Positions 27,072-35,587 of a stretch of 64,000 bases of DNA are shown here, in pieces. How positions within the stretch are numbered: position 1 is the first letter of the stretch; every line of letters begins with the position of its first letter. The notes below the pieces were generated by a model. It saw only the letters and a program-made list of their open reading frames with translations. It was not told where the DNA came from and did not search any database. Position numbers and translations under genes: made by a program. Source of the stretch: Candidatus Thiodictyon syntrophicum (GTDB lineage Bacteria > Pseudomonadota > Gammaproteobacteria > Chromatiales > Chromatiaceae); the NCBI RefSeq assembly GCF_002813775.1, contig NZ_CP020370.1, positions 4,365,501 to 4,429,500 on the forward strand, in the 5' to 3' direction.

Positions 27072-28067
27072 CTAAGGCCCGCATTGACCTGCCTGGCACG
27101 GCCGTGAGGCAAACAGATTCAGGCCCAGTTGTTCGGATAGGAATCGAGCCGTCAGTTGGCCCTTTATGCTGTTGCCGGCGGCATCGAGCAGGGGTGCGAA
27201 GGTCGCCAGGCCGCCCTTGCCGGGGGCGACCGTGATCAGTCCGCCGCTCACCCCGCTCTTGCCGGGCAACCCGGTGTCATAGAGCCAGTCGCCGGAATGC
27301 TCATAGAGCCCGGCGGTGACCATGACGGCGAGGATGCGGCGGCAGAGGTCGGGCGCGATCACCGGCTCGCCGGTCACCGGGTTCACCCCGCCGTTGGCCA
27401 AGGTGGCCGCCATGACGGCCAGATCGCGGGTGGTCACGCGCAACGAGCACTGCCGGGTATAGATGTCCGTGGCCTCGACCGGGTCGGAATAGATCCGATC
27501 GTAGCTCTGCAACAGCTTGGCGATGCCCGTGTTACGCTGGTTGGCGGCGGCCTCCGATTGGTAGACCGCGTCATCGATCAGCAGCGCCCGCCCGGCGAAG
27601 CGCGACAAGCCGTCCTGAATGAACTGCCACTGGGCCTCGGCCGTCGCGCCGGGCGCCAGGCTGGTGGTCGCGATGGCGCCGGCATTCACCATGGGATTGG
27701 TCATCCCGTCGTCGCCGCGCTCCACGGCGATGACCGAGTTGAATGGCAGACCGGTACTGTTGACACCCAGGCGCTGCCGTGCCTCTTCATCGCCGATGGC
27801 CTGACAGATCAGGGCGAAGACGAAGGGCTTGGAGATGCTCTGAAGCGTGAACCCGTAGTCTGCATCGCCGGCCGTGAAGCAGTTGCCGGAGACCCCGGCG
27901 AGACAAATCCCAAAGAGCTGGCCCGGGACCTGCGCGAGCGCCGGGATATAATCGGCGACCCGCCCCTCGTCATTCGACTTGAAGCGGGCCTGAGCCGCGG
28001 CTACCAGGCGCGCGACCTCGGCGGGGGCGGCCAGGCGGCCGGTGGAGATACAGTCAGACATTGGCAT
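27072..28067 (-). CDS. glsA: Glutaminase A
   Basis: 331 aa from the first ATG (28067). An upstream TTG and a second ATG at 28061 are alternatives, none with a clear ribosome site. Serine-dependent beta-lactamase-like fold: nucleophile in FTLQSISKPF (about residue 79), then NPMVNAGAI, the YxxxE-like stretch, and GLPGKSGVSGG near residue 260. It hydrolyses glutamine to glutamate and ammonia in the cytosol. A glutamate symporter gene lies 2 kb away on the other strand. A few extra C-terminal residues include two Cys (PCQAGQCGP), not usual for the family. Confidence 0.94.
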   Translation of the reverse strand: MPMSDCISTGRLAAPAEVARLVAAAQARFKSNDEGRVADYIPALAQVPGQLFGICLAGVSGNCFTAGDADYGFTLQSISKPFVFALICQAIGDEEARQRLGVNSTGLPFNSVIAVERGDDGMTNPMVNAGAIATTSLAPGATAEAQWQFIQDGLSRFAGRALLIDDAVYQSEAAANQRNTGIAKLLQSYDRIYSDPVEATDIYTRQCSLRVTTRDLAVMAATLANGGVNPVTGEPVIAPDLCRRILAVMVTAGLYEHSGDWLYDTGLPGKSGVSGGLITVAPGKGGLATFAPLLDAAGNSIKGQLTARFLSEQLGLNLFASRPCQAGQCGP

Positions 28068-28106
28068 AAGGTAAAGCGTCAAAGATAACTCAGATACAAT
28101 CGTTGT

Positions 28107-28189
28107 CGTTGTCGTTGTCGTAATCGGAGAATCGCTGCAATTGGGGGTGCAAGAGAATCCGGGGCGCCACGATTACGACAACGACAACG
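28107..28189. repeat. Inverted repeat of GTTGTC units
   Basis: 28107-28126 and 28170-28189 are perfect 20-bp reverse complements built from GTTGTC / GACAAC repeats ending in TAATCG. They lie between two genes on the same strand and would fold into a stable hairpin on either strand. A terminator role for the upstream gene is possible. Confidence 0.8.
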
Positions 28190-28219
28190 ACGCCAACAGC
28201 ATTCCTTGATGGACTGTGG

Positions 28220-28999
28220 CTAGGACTGGGGATTACCCGGTTCCCAACTGAAGCGCGGGAGCGCGAAGAAGGCTTGGGACAGGCTCTCGTCCCAACTCCG
28301 GCTGAGTGCCGCCAGATCCGGCGATCCCGCCGGCAGCTTGAGCAGATGGGAGGGCGCGAGCTGATCGCGCGGACAGATCGCCACCTCGAACGGCGGCCCG
28401 ACCGACAGATTGGAGCGCGCGGTCCCGACCAGCGAAACCAGACAGATGCGCGCCCCATCGGCGAGCGAGAGCCCCGGGTGGACGATACGATCCAGCGCGG
28501 GCTTTCCGTACTTGCTCTCGCCGATCTGCAGATAGGGTGTCTCGGGCGTGGCGGCGATGGCATTGCCCTGGGGATAGATCAGGAACAACCCGTGGGCCTG
28601 ACCCGCAATCTGGCCGCCCAGGATAAAGCTCGCCTCGGCACTGACACCCGCCTGACGCAGGGCCGGACCGTGCTCGTTTTGCACCGCCTGACTCACCTGG
28701 CCGATGTAGGTCGCCGCCTCGAAGAGATAATTGACATTGAGGAGCGTCACCAGGGGCGCCTGTTGGAAGGGACTGGGCCGGGGATTGATGGCCTGATCCA
28801 GATCCCGGCCGATACGGTCCAGGACCTCCCGCGTGGTCGCCAGGCTCCCGGCGACCATCAGCACGAACAGCCGGTCGGGCGCGGGCTGCAAGACGTGCAG
28901 CTTGCTGTAGGTCGAGATGTAGTCGACCCCCGCGTTGGTGCGGGAGTCGGCCGCCATCACCATGCCCTCGTCGAGCAGGAGTCCCACACAATAGGTCAT
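28220..28999 (-). CDS. Proteasome-type protease, Anbu family
   Basis: 259 aa. It starts MTYCVGLLLDEGMVMAADSR, with Thr2 as the expected catalytic N-terminal nucleophile after removal of Met, and continues NAGVDYISTYSKLHV, the Anbu signature. KLH supplies the Lys33 equivalent and AADSR the Asp17 equivalent. Anbu forms open ring-like helices and has little known activity. It usually lies with an ATP-grasp, an alpha-E and a transglutaminase gene; none is present within this window on either side, so here it stands alone. The C-terminus (LPRFSWEP) is typical. Confidence 0.93.
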   Translation of the reverse strand: MTYCVGLLLDEGMVMAADSRTNAGVDYISTYSKLHVLQPAPDRLFVLMVAGSLATTREVLDRIGRDLDQAINPRPSPFQQAPLVTLLNVNYLFEAATYIGQVSQAVQNEHGPALRQAGVSAEASFILGGQIAGQAHGLFLIYPQGNAIAATPETPYLQIGESKYGKPALDRIVHPGLSLADGARICLVSLVGTARSNLSVGPPFEVAICPRDQLAPSHLLKLPAGSPDLAALSRSWDESLSQAFFALPRFSWEPGNPQS

Positions 29000-29729
29000 T
29001 TCAGATAGGTCCTCTTTAGGTTTTTTAGGTGGTCGTTACCGGCAGTCGTCCAGCCTGGCCGCCGTCGCAGGTCTTGATCATCGCTCCGGCCAGTGGCGGC
29101 TCGTCCAGAAACCGGAGGTCGAGGCTTTTGCCGGTGGCGGCTCCCGAGATATCCATGGGAAATCAGTGGCGCCTTCACGCCGGAGCGGCTGACGGCCGTG
29201 ACGGCTCGTCCGTCACCCCGGAACCTGAAAATTCCTTGTGGGAGCGGACTGCGGCCGCGATGCTTCACCGCGGCGAACGCCGACGCCGCGTTCCCCGCGC
29301 GGCCCGTTGCGGCTGAGACAGCTCCCACAGCGTCGCTGCGCGACTCTTTCGGTAAGCCTCGACCTCCAGTGGCCGGTAGGACGATCAAGGCCTCGTCGCG
29401 CACCAGGTGCCAACTACCGGCCGTGGTCATCATTCCGGCCACCGGGCTCACCGCGAGGCCGCTGGTCCGCACAGCGGACCCTACGGAGCGCGGGCTTACC
29501 GTAGGGTCCGCTGTGCGGACCGAGCGCCGCTGGCCGGAGTCATGATCAAGGCCCAACTACCGGTGCCCGCGTAGTATAGCGCCCGGGGCCGCGCCCCTGG
29601 GACCCCGGACACCCCCTGCCGATCATCCCGCAAACCAGGTATCCTGGCTCCCACGCAACCCAGGCAACATTGCCGCCGTGCCGCCGGGCGGACCCCGGCG
29701 CCATTCGCCCATCCTCATCAGGAGTTCTC
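29000..29729. repeat. 730-bp intergenic tract of dispersed repeats
   Basis: Between the divergent Anbu and gltS genes lie at least four copies of the GGCCGGA..ATGATCAAGGCC motif in both orientations (29071-29092, 29371-29393, 29419-29441, 29532-29555), a 22-bp inverted repeat of the GTCCGCACAGCGGACC unit (29465-29486 and 29499-29520), and a GTGGGAGCGG unit near 29239. No real gene is seen. The region must also carry both promoters. Confidence 0.8.
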
Positions 29730-30962
29730 ATGGAGTTTCAAGACGGCGTTCTGCGCATCGCATCATTCCTCGCCGTGACCATCGGCATCATTGTGCTGTT
29801 CATCGGCAAACGCCTGAACGACAAGGTGGGGATCCTGCGCGAGTTCAGCATACCGGAACCGGTCACCGGCGGCCTGCTGTTCTCCGTCCTGTTCGGGGTG
29901 TTCTATTTCGCCTCCGGGGTCGCGGTGACGTTCGACCTGCAGGCGCGCGACATCCTGCTCGTCTATTTCTTCACCACCATCGGCATCAATGCCAGCGCGC
30001 GCGACCTGCTCGCCGGCGGCCGGCCGCTCTTGATCCTGCTGACCGTCACCATCGCCTTCATGTTTGCGCAGAACTTCACCGGCATCGGGGTGGCGGCCCT
30101 GTTTGGCCTGCCGGCGGCGGTCGGGATCACCGGCGGGACCGTGTCACTGATCGGCGGCCACGGGACCACGATCGCCTGGGCGCCCTTAATCGCCGCCCAA
30201 TACGGCATCAGCAACGCGATGGAGATCGGTATCGCCAGCGCCACCCTGGGCCTGATCCTGGCCAGCGTCATGGGCGGCCCGATCGCCAAGTTCCTGATCA
30301 AACGCCACGGGCTGACGCCCGCCCCACAATTGGTCGAGGAGGTCCAGGACATCGGCCTGTCCGAGACCCAGAAAAAGACCGGCCTCGATCACCTGGACTT
30401 TCTGGGTGCCATCCTGGCGATCCACATCTGTGTCATCGTGGGGTTCCTGCTCAATGGCGTCGTCGCCGACCTGGGGCTCAAACTGCCGCTCTTTGTCACC
30501 TGCCTCTTCGCCGGCATCCTCATCACCAATCTGACCCCGAAGAACCTGCCGACCCTGAGCGGGATGCCCTGGCCCACCCGGACCCCGGCGATTGCCCTGA
30601 TCGCCGATGTGGCCCTCGGCACCTTTCTGGCGATGTCCCTGATGAGCATGCAGCTCTGGACCCTGATCGACCTGGCCTGGCCCGTCCTCACCATCCTGGC
30701 CGCCCAATTCGTACTGGCGGTGACCGTCACGCTCTTCATCCTGTTCCCGGTCATGGGCCGCGACTATGACGCGGCAGTCGTCTGCGCCGGCTTCGGCGGC
30801 GTCTCGCTCGGCTCGACCCCGACGGCCATGGCGAATATGGCGGCGGTGGCCCAATGCTTCGGCCCCTCCCACCGCGCCTTCATCATCGTACCCCTGGTCT
30901 CCGCCTTCTTCATCGACCTGGTGAATGCGCTGGTGATTCCTTTTTTCCTGCGGACCTTTTAG
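29730..30962 (+). CDS. gltS: Sodium/glutamate symporter
   Basis: 410 aa from the ATG at 29730, with AGGAG 6 bases upstream; an earlier in-frame start is rejected. About ten to twelve helices. Two inverted GltS repeats each carry a Gly-rich reentrant loop: LIGGHGTTIAWAP near residue 140 and CAGFGGVSLGSTPTAMANM near residue 355. It would import glutamate with Na+. The glutaminase gene is close by on the other strand, so both may serve glutamate supply or osmotic balance. A 25-bp palindrome begins 7 bases after the stop. Confidence 0.94.
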   Translation: MEFQDGVLRIASFLAVTIGIIVLFIGKRLNDKVGILREFSIPEPVTGGLLFSVLFGVFYFASGVAVTFDLQARDILLVYFFTTIGINASARDLLAGGRPLLILLTVTIAFMFAQNFTGIGVAALFGLPAAVGITGGTVSLIGGHGTTIAWAPLIAAQYGISNAMEIGIASATLGLILASVMGGPIAKFLIKRHGLTPAPQLVEEVQDIGLSETQKKTGLDHLDFLGAILAIHICVIVGFLLNGVVADLGLKLPLFVTCLFAGILITNLTPKNLPTLSGMPWPTRTPAIALIADVALGTFLAMSLMSMQLWTLIDLAWPVLTILAAQFVLAVTVTLFILFPVMGRDYDAAVVCAGFGGVSLGSTPTAMANMAAVAQCFGPSHRAFIIVPLVSAFFIDLVNALVIPFFLRTF

Positions 30963-30968
30963 ATCGCC

Positions 30969-31021
30969 GTCGCGGCCGGGGGGCCGCTCCTACGCCGTAG
31001 GAGCGGCCCCCCGGCCGCGAC
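30969..31021. repeat. Perfect 25-bp palindrome after gltS
   Basis: 30969-30993 and 30997-31021 are exact reverse complements around GCC. The core GGGGGCCGCTCCTAC matches the palindrome at 12589-12627. It begins 7 bases after the gltS stop and could stop transcription or protect the 3' end, though no T-run follows. Confidence 0.9.
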
Positions 31022-31221
31022 GGGTTACCGCAAGGGCGCCTGGCCGGAGTACGGTCTGGATCGCACCCTCCGCGCAGTGACACTGAGCTTCGCCCCGGGG
31101 ATAATGCCGACCAGACAGCCCTAAGGCACCTTGGCCCCGACCCGCGGAGAAGGCCGCCCGGCGTCGGTTCAGGGCTCAAGGCATCCCATCGCAGACCAAA
31201 CCCTTAAAGGACCCACCCGCG

Positions 31222-31497
31222 ATGACCAACGACCTGAGGTCTCCTGACAGCACCCGCGGCACCACCCTCGCCCACGCCCGCTGGGCCGACCCAATCTGTG
31301 TCGCCGAGAAATACCGCACCCGTAAGATAACGTCGTCTGGTCGTTCGTTCATCCAGCCCTGCCCGAGGTGCTTGAAGTGATTCCTAACATCCACGGCTGG
31401 CCCGCCGATAAGGTTCGGGCACTGCAACAGGCCGCCGCCGCGGCCTTGGGGCGGACTGAAGGTCGAGTTCCTATTGCAAGCGGCATAGGTGCCGGTC
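31222..31497 (+). pseudogene. Decayed gene remnant, several frames
   Basis: Coding-like sequence is spread over three frames: MTNDLRSPDSTRGTTLAHAR from 31222, then VLEVIPNIHGWPADKVRALQ from about 31374 in another frame, then LKVEFLLQAA and a stop near 31485 in a third. The middle piece recalls the linker before formylglycine-generating-enzyme-like domains in sulfur bacteria, but this is from memory and weak. No single intact product is possible. Confidence 0.35.
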
Positions 31498-31605
31498 GAT
31501 CTTCACTGGTAGCGCGGACACTGAGGCAAAGGTGAGCCTCGATATGGGGCGTTTTCTCCGTCGCGCCGCCAGCGCTTCGGGAGACGAGAATTCGGGAGTC
31601 GAAAA

Positions 31606-31872
31606 ATGGTGCGAACGCGCCCTTGGCCGGACTGGTGGGAGTGGGATATCGACCTCACGCCTCACCTGCTCAAGCGTATGGAGGACCGGGATTTCAGCGA
31701 GGTCGACCTCCGGGAGATGCTGCAACGCGCCAAAGCGTACCGGAAAGACGTGGTGGAAGAACGCTGGGTCATCCTGACCCGCCACCGCCTGCAACGCTGG
31801 GAGGTCATCGTCGAGCCGGATCCGATCGAGCGACTGCTTGTTGTGATTACAGCGTATCCAATCTCAGGGTGA
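31606..31872 (+). CDS. DUF4258 domain protein (possible toxin-like)
   Basis: 88 aa, start ATG at 31606 with GGGAG about 8 bases upstream. The pattern LTPHLLKRMEDRDFSEVDL, RWVILTRHRLQRWEVIVEP and LLVVITAYP matches DUF4258, a small RelE-like fold family. The next gene follows after 5 bases and encodes a DUF2283 protein, a pairing seen repeatedly in bacteria and suspected, not proven, to be a toxin-antitoxin module. No membrane segment. Confidence 0.75.
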   Translation: MVRTRPWPDWWEWDIDLTPHLLKRMEDRDFSEVDLREMLQRAKAYRKDVVEERWVILTRHRLQRWEVIVEPDPIERLLVVITAYPISG

Positions 31873-31877
31873 ATTAC

Positions 31878-32147
31878 ATGAAATGGCCCTATCTCGAAGT
31901 GACCTTTCGCCACGGCCGCCCCTTGGCGGCCTATCTGTATCTGTCCCGCTCTCCCGGCGACCGCAGCCGGCGCACGGCAAAGGCCGGGGTTGGAATGATC
32001 GTCGATTATACGGAAGCGGGAAAGCCGATCGGTATTGAAATAACGGCGCCGGCAAAGGTCACGATCGCGGACCTCAACGCAGTCCTCGCGAGTATCGATG
32101 CGCCCGCACTGGCCGCCGAGGACATTGCCCCGCTGCGGGCGGCCTGA
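31878..32147 (+). CDS. DUF2283 domain protein (possible antitoxin partner)
   Basis: 89 aa from the ATG at 31878; the longer upstream reading of this frame overlaps the DUF4258 gene and is rejected. The core GVGMIVDYTEAGKPIGIEIT is the DUF2283 beta-hairpin signature. The C-terminus is helical and Ala-rich (LNAVLASIDAPALAAEDIAP). It lies 5 bases after the DUF4258 gene, so the two are surely co-transcribed. In other genomes DUF2283 genes accompany DUF4258 in the same way. Confidence 0.78.
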   Translation: MKWPYLEVTFRHGRPLAAYLYLSRSPGDRSRRTAKAGVGMIVDYTEAGKPIGIEITAPAKVTIADLNAVLASIDAPALAAEDIAPLRAA

Positions 32148-32196
32148 TGCGGGCAGGCAACCCCAAGCCGGACGGGTGAATAAGCGCGGCGACGGT

Positions 32197-32334
32197 GTGG
32201 GAGCGGCTTCAGCCGCGGCGAGGCGCGGCAGCGTGCGAGGTCAGGTCGCGGCTGAAGCCGCTCCCACCGGGTCCCGGCCTGACTTTCACGGTAAAGCCTC
32301 GAACGCCAGTCCCGTAGGGTCCGCTGTGCGGACC
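32197..32334. repeat. 21-bp inverted repeat and a GTCCGC unit
   Basis: 32197-32217 and 32247-32267 are perfect 21-bp reverse complements (GTGGGAGCGGCTTCAGCCGC core) with a 29-base loop. A single GGTCCGCTGTGCGGACC-type unit follows at 32311-32334. Both families recur elsewhere in the window. They sit between the converging DUF2283 gene and the mrp operon. Confidence 0.85.
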
Positions 32335-32404
32335 AAACGCCGCCGACCCGCAAAGGTTGACCAAGACCCCGCTACGCCCAAAGTCCGAGCCGCCAGGCCA
32401 AGCA

Positions 32405-33967
32405 TCAGGGAAATCCGACCAAACCGCCCCGCCCGACCGTCACCAACTCGAACGAGGACGCCGGCACCAGCCCGAGCACCAAGGCGCCCAAAGCGAGCGC
32501 CAGCACCGCCAGCTCCTGATAGCGCCGCGGGCGCTTGAGCAGCGTCGGCGGCGCCCGGAAGCCCACGAGCGCATTGAACAGCACCCACAGCAGATAAGCG
32601 CCCGTCAGCACCCCGCCGACCTGCAGCGCGAACGCCGACCACCATTGCCCGGTCGCATCCGCCGCCGCCGTGAGCAGGGTCTTGGCGACATAGCCGCCGC
32701 TCGGCTGCAACCCCGCGAGCGACAGCCCGGCCAGGGCGAAGGCGAAGACCGTAAGCGGCAGGGCACGCGCGCTGCCGCCGAGTTCGCGGATGCGGTCGTG
32801 ACCCAGGGCCACCGCGATCAGGCCGGCGGCCATGAACATGGCGGCCTTGGCCAGCGCGTGGGAGACCAGTTGCAGCATCCCGCCGGTCAGCGCACCGGCG
32901 GCCTGGGCCGCGCCCCCGGCCGGCAGTGCGGCGGCGCCGAGCGCCAGCGGGAAGACCAGGAACAGATAGCCGATCTGGGCCACCGTGGAGTAGGCGACCA
33001 GCATCTTGAGCCGGACCTGCCGCAGGGCCTGGACGCCGCCGAACAGGATCGCCGCCACCCCCAGACCGGCGAGGACCGGCGCTGCCGGCTGGGTCACGCC
33101 GGCGGGCAGGCAATCGAACCAGAGCCGCAGGATGACGAAGAAGGACGCCTTCACGACCAGCGCCGAGAGCACCGCGCTGCCCGCGGCCGGCGCGCCCGCA
33201 TGGGCCGGCGGCAGCCAGACCTGCAGCGGGAAGAGTGCCGTCTTGGCGAGCAGCCCCAGGGTCATCAGGACGGCGGCGGCGAGCACGGCCGGCGGGACCG
33301 GGTCCGCACCCGCCAGGTGCCGCGCCAGCAGGCCGATATCGAGCGTGCCATAGGTACCGTAGAACAGGGCCGCGGCGAGCACGAAGAGGACGGCGCCGAA
33401 GAGGGCAAAGAGCAGATAGCGCAGGGCCGCGGCCAGGGTCTCCGGGCGTCCGCTCAGACACACGAGGGGCACCGCGGAGAAGCTCACCAACTCCAGGGCG
33501 ACATAGAGGCTGAAGAGATCCTGACCCAGAAAGACCCCGTTCAACCCCGTCCAGACCCCGAGCAGCAGGGTCCAGAAGACGAGCGGCGAGCGGGTCTCCC
33601 GGCTCCCGGCGGGGACCTTGAAGTCCGCCCGCGCAAAGAGGCCCACGGCGCACAGGACCACCGCGGTGGTGAGCAGCAGGGTGGCCGAGAGCCCGTCCGC
33701 GCGCAGGGCCACGCCCAGCGGCGGCGCCCAGCCCCCCAGGTGATACGCGATGGGCACGCCGCCGTGTTGCACGGCGGCGGCGATGGCGACCGCGACCCCG
33801 AGCCCCAGCGGCAAGGTCAGCAGGGCGATACGCCCGGCCCACCGACCGCCCAGGGCAAAGGCCGGCAGGAGCGCCAGGGCCGGCAGCGCCAGCGCGAGCA
33901 CCAGCAGGTCGCCCCCGTGCGCCGCCGCGAGGGCAGCCAGGTCCGACAGGATCACGGCGGTCTGCAT
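32405..33967 (-). CDS. mrpD: Mrp-type Na+/H+ antiporter subunit D
   Basis: 520 aa from the ATG at 33967, which overlaps the mrpC stop (TGATG). About fourteen helices of the proton-pumping NuoL/M/N type. Key Glu in LYVALELVSFSAVPL (about residue 140), key Lys in LAKTALFPLQVWLPPAHAGA (about residue 223) and in SHALAKAAMFMAAG (about residue 340). It is the only NuoL-like subunit in this operon, so it should carry the proton path. Last gene of mrpEFGBCD. Confidence 0.92.
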   Translation of the reverse strand: MQTAVILSDLAALAAAHGGDLLVLALALPALALLPAFALGGRWAGRIALLTLPLGLGVAVAIAAAVQHGGVPIAYHLGGWAPPLGVALRADGLSATLLLTTAVVLCAVGLFARADFKVPAGSRETRSPLVFWTLLLGVWTGLNGVFLGQDLFSLYVALELVSFSAVPLVCLSGRPETLAAALRYLLFALFGAVLFVLAAALFYGTYGTLDIGLLARHLAGADPVPPAVLAAAVLMTLGLLAKTALFPLQVWLPPAHAGAPAAGSAVLSALVVKASFFVILRLWFDCLPAGVTQPAAPVLAGLGVAAILFGGVQALRQVRLKMLVAYSTVAQIGYLFLVFPLALGAAALPAGGAAQAAGALTGGMLQLVSHALAKAAMFMAAGLIAVALGHDRIRELGGSARALPLTVFAFALAGLSLAGLQPSGGYVAKTLLTAAADATGQWWSAFALQVGGVLTGAYLLWVLFNALVGFRAPPTLLKRPRRYQELAVLALALGALVLGLVPASSFELVTVGRGGLVGFP

Positions 33968-34314
33968 CAGCGATCCCCCGTCGGGGCGGGCGGCGGCGCG
34001 GGGGTATCCAGCGTAGTCTGACCGGTCGCCTGCGCCAGCCGCAACAGGAGCGCGACCGCGAGGACCGTGGCCGCGAAGGCGACCACCAGCCCGGTGATGA
34101 CGATGGCCTGGGGAACCGGATCGGCGGTGGGGCCGGCCCCCGCAACCACCAGACCGCCGCGCCGCGCGATGACCCCAAACAACAGAAAGACCCCGCTGCC
34201 CATCACATTGAAGGCGATGATCTTGCGCAGCACGCCGCGATGACAGATGAGCCCGTACAGGCCGAGCCCCACCAGGGCGGCGGCGCAGACCCCGAAGATG
34301 GTCGTCGCACTCAT
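33967..34314 (-). CDS. mrpC: Mrp antiporter subunit C (NuoK-like)
   Basis: 115 aa with three helices: residues 5-23, 29-50 and about 70-93. The second helix follows VLRKIIAFNVMGSGVFLLFG, the MnhC/NuoK signature, and PQAIVITGLVVAFAATVLAV is equally typical. The C-terminal tail is Pro-rich and short. The start overlaps the end of the upstream gene by 4 bases. Confidence 0.92.
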   Translation of the reverse strand: MSATTIFGVCAAALVGLGLYGLICHRGVLRKIIAFNVMGSGVFLLFGVIARRGGLVVAGAGPTADPVPQAIVITGLVVAFAATVLAVALLLRLAQATGQTTLDTPAPPPAPTGDR

Positions 34315-35279
34315 GCTTGGCCCCCCGGGCCGGGTTCGGACGCAGGCGGACCTGCCAGCAGCAGCCCCAGGGCCGCAGCGATCGACAGGGTGAGCGCGGC
34401 CTCAATGACCAGGATCAGCGGCTTGGCCCAGTCCGCCGGGTACCCCAGGAAGGCGTCCGCCCACCAGATCCCGGCAAGCCCGATGGCAAAGAAGAGTGCC
34501 GGCCCGACCACCAGGACCAGGCGCAGCCGGCGCCCGTCCACCCGCGGTGCCGCGGCGAGCCCGGCGACCAGGACGATGGCCCACATGGCAGCCAGGACGG
34601 CGCCGCCCTGGAAGGCCCCGCCGGGGTGATTGGCCCCGGTCCAGAACAGATGAATACCCACCAGGATGCCCACCGGGGGCAGGAGTTGCGCCAGCAGGAC
34701 CAGGGCCGCCCCCGGCTCCCGGGTCCGCAGTGCCCCCGGCCGCCCGCCCCAGGCGCCATCCGCGGCCAGGGACCAGAGTCCGATCAGGGCCAGCACCAGG
34801 ACCACCGCCTCCAGCAGGGTGTCGATGGCACGATAGGCGATCAGCACGCCGGTGACCGGATTGCCGAGCCCGGTCGTCGGCAGCGCCTGCGCCGCCGCGG
34901 CGGCGAGCGACGGGGCGGGTTCGGGCAGTTGCAGCACGACGGCGGCCAGCACGGCCGTCAACCCGGCACACAGGACGCCGACGACCACCCGCAGCGCCAC
35001 CCGCCCAACCCGGCCGGACGCGGGGGCGGGGGCGTCCGGCGGCAGGCACGCGACGGCCCGCAGCAGCAGCAGGCCCATGAGTCCGCTGCCCAGCGCGGCC
35101 TCGGTCAGGGCCACGTCCACGGCGGCCAGACGCACCCAGATCAGGGCGACCAGGAGCCCATAGGCGACGAAGCCGACCACCGCGGCGTAGGTCCCCCGCA
35201 CGGCGATGGTCCAGACGGCCAGGCCCAGGATGAGCAGGGCAAGAAAACTGTCGGCGACCAGTCCCAGGCTCATGCTCAT
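34311..35279 (-). CDS. mrpB: Mrp antiporter subunit B with N-terminal MrpA-C-like (DUF4040) part
   Basis: 322 aa, start ATG at 35279 overlapping the mrpG stop as ATGA. Residues 1-110 match the DUF4040 segment normally found at the end of MrpA (GTYAAVVGFVAYGLL, LTEAALGSGLMGLLLL). The second half is MnhB/MrpB (LLPPVGILVGIHLFWTGANH, PGGAFQGGAVLAAMWAIVL). This fused layout, without a full MrpA, is known from group-2-like Mrp and related hydrogenase antiporter modules. Confidence 0.88.
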   Translation of the reverse strand: MSMSLGLVADSFLALLILGLAVWTIAVRGTYAAVVGFVAYGLLVALIWVRLAAVDVALTEAALGSGLMGLLLLRAVACLPPDAPAPASGRVGRVALRVVVGVLCAGLTAVLAAVVLQLPEPAPSLAAAAAQALPTTGLGNPVTGVLIAYRAIDTLLEAVVLVLALIGLWSLAADGAWGGRPGALRTREPGAALVLLAQLLPPVGILVGIHLFWTGANHPGGAFQGGAVLAAMWAIVLVAGLAAAPRVDGRRLRLVLVVGPALFFAIGLAGIWWADAFLGYPADWAKPLILVIEAALTLSIAAALGLLLAGPPASEPGPGGQA

Positions 35280-35587
35280 GGCGTCGACTCCCCGGCGCCG
35301 GACACCGGCGGCGGCCGCACGGCGCCGCCCAGCACCTGCCCGACCGTCGCCCCGGCCAGCAGCGCGAGCAGCCAGACCGCGATCAGCTTGAGCGCGCCCA
35401 GCGGCCAGTCCACCTGGGGCAGCAGCCCCAGCACCACCAGACCCAGGCCCAGGTTGTCCGCCTTGGTCAGGGCGTGCAGGCGCGTCAGGGTATCGGGAAA
35501 GCGCAGCAGCCCCAGGGTGCCGGCGAGGAAGAAGACGGCGCCCAGGAACACGCAAACGATGGTGAAAACGCTCAGCGCGAGGCTCAT
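35276..35587 (-). CDS. mrpG: Mrp antiporter subunit G
   Basis: 103 aa with three helices. The motif LGLLRFPDTLTRLHALTKAD (about residues 25-44) is the MnhG/PhaG signature. It overlaps both neighbours by 4 bases. The subunit is needed for complex assembly; its own catalytic role is unknown. Confidence 0.92.
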   Translation of the reverse strand: MSLALSVFTIVCVFLGAVFFLAGTLGLLRFPDTLTRLHALTKADNLGLGLVVLGLLPQVDWPLGALKLIAVWLLALLAGATVGQVLGGAVRPPPVSGAGESTP

